Assembly: GCF_000003195.3 (NCBI RefSeq)
Contig: NC_012870.2
Location: forward strand, 21,878,501 to 21,942,500
From: Sorghum bicolor
Taxonomy: Eukaryota > Streptophyta > Magnoliopsida > Poales > Poaceae
DNA: 64,000 nt
Direction: 5' to 3'
Shown here: positions 63,601 through 64,000 of the stretch, piece after piece
How the letters are laid out: each line of letters starts with the position of its first letter
Position numbering within the stretch: the stretch's first letter is position 1
The notes under the pieces: model-generated
What the model saw: only the letters and a program-made list of their open reading frames with translations
Told to the model about the DNA's origin: nothing
Database searches by the model: none
Program-made: the position numbers and the translations under genes

Positions 63601-64000
63601 GGATGGACAGAAGAATTCGGAGTGACGTGGACAAAGTTTCTAGCCGTGAAGCTGACGGTAAATCTAGGGAAGAAAAAATTAGCTAGTTGTTTGCATCGGC
63701 CACACGCTCGTCTTTACTGGCCGATCCGGTAGGGGTGGCACTGCTGCCTTCATCAGCTTAATTAACGTACGTGGTCAGCAAACAAGAAGTCATTGGGTTC
63801 TTGCTCACCACCGTGTATCGCCTCGGTGGGAGCCGACTCTTCTGCCAGCGGGCATCTTGGTGTCCAGAGGCGTGGAGAGCAAAACTAATATACAACCAAC
63901 TGCTCGCTGTATGGAAATATACAGCCAATCTTTCAGCCTATTTATATATATAATAATAACCAGCTATATAGCTTGTCTATCTCAAGAAATTTGCTTCTCT
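63601..64000. other. Window end, no supported feature
   Basis: AT-rich at the edge. The phrase atacaaccaactgctcgctg and the cag-rich words near 63910 may belong to a MITE that continues beyond the window. No gene seen. Confidence 0.3.

Overview
This window is plant nuclear DNA, most likely from an Andropogoneae grass such as sorghum or a close relative. The evidence is intron-rich genes with GT-AG borders, GC-rich first exons typical of grasses, a mitochondrial chaperonin-60 that reads like the maize form, and many grass MITEs (TIR GGCCTTGTTTAGTT, Stowaway CTCCCTCC, CACTA ends rich in ACCGGGACTAAA). Species assignment is inference. No bacterial operon, CRISPR array or phage is present, and I found no clearly novel multi-gene system. 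The interest lies in gene structures, one apparent frameshift and unusually well bounded nested transposons.

Five host genes are well supported, all on the minus strand: a universal stress protein (1964-2779, 2 exons), a GDSL esterase/lipase (6545-8067, 4 exons), mitochondrial chaperonin CPN60/HSP60 (11370-17201, 17 exons, with a 1-base insertion in exon 15), a plastid pTAC3-like SAP-domain protein (21490-38045, 13 exons), and an F-box protein (41839-45588, 4 exons). Exon borders were set by hand. Reading phase closes across every junction except CPN60 exon 15.

Layout: 1-1393 is the 3' part of an LTR. 2.8-6.2 kb is GC-rich upstream DNA followed by MITEs, some nested. 8.1-11.4 kb is intergenic with two small TIR elements. 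The CPN60 introns carry a GGCCTTG MITE and two Stowaways, one with another MITE nested in it. 17.6-21.4 kb holds two large palindromic (foldback) elements. pTAC3 intron 8 is inflated to 7.7 kb by a LINE (plus strand) that was itself hit by a 6-kb copia element with 116-bp LTRs and TSD GCTGG; other pTAC3 introns carry smaller elements. 38.3-41.8 kb is intergenic with a long-TIR element containing a ketoacyl-CoA-synthase-like fragment. 46.2-47.5 kb is a possible MULE-like segment. 47502-50485 is a CACTA element (TSD ACA) carrying a broken GRF zinc-finger ORF and a segment bracketed by (TA)n tracts. 50.5-52.1 kb is a decayed Harbinger/NAM-associated ORF interrupted by a hAT MITE. 52.2-58.2 kb is tandem duplications, MITEs and a Tnt1-like copia remnant. 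59.9-63.6 kb holds exon-like segments of a minus-strand gene I cannot name, with an internal 437-bp tandem duplication.

The host genes share no pathway. CPN60 serves mitochondrial protein folding, pTAC3 plastid transcription, the F-box protein ubiquitin ligase targeting, and the GDSL protein is probably secreted. Their proximity looks like ordinary linkage.
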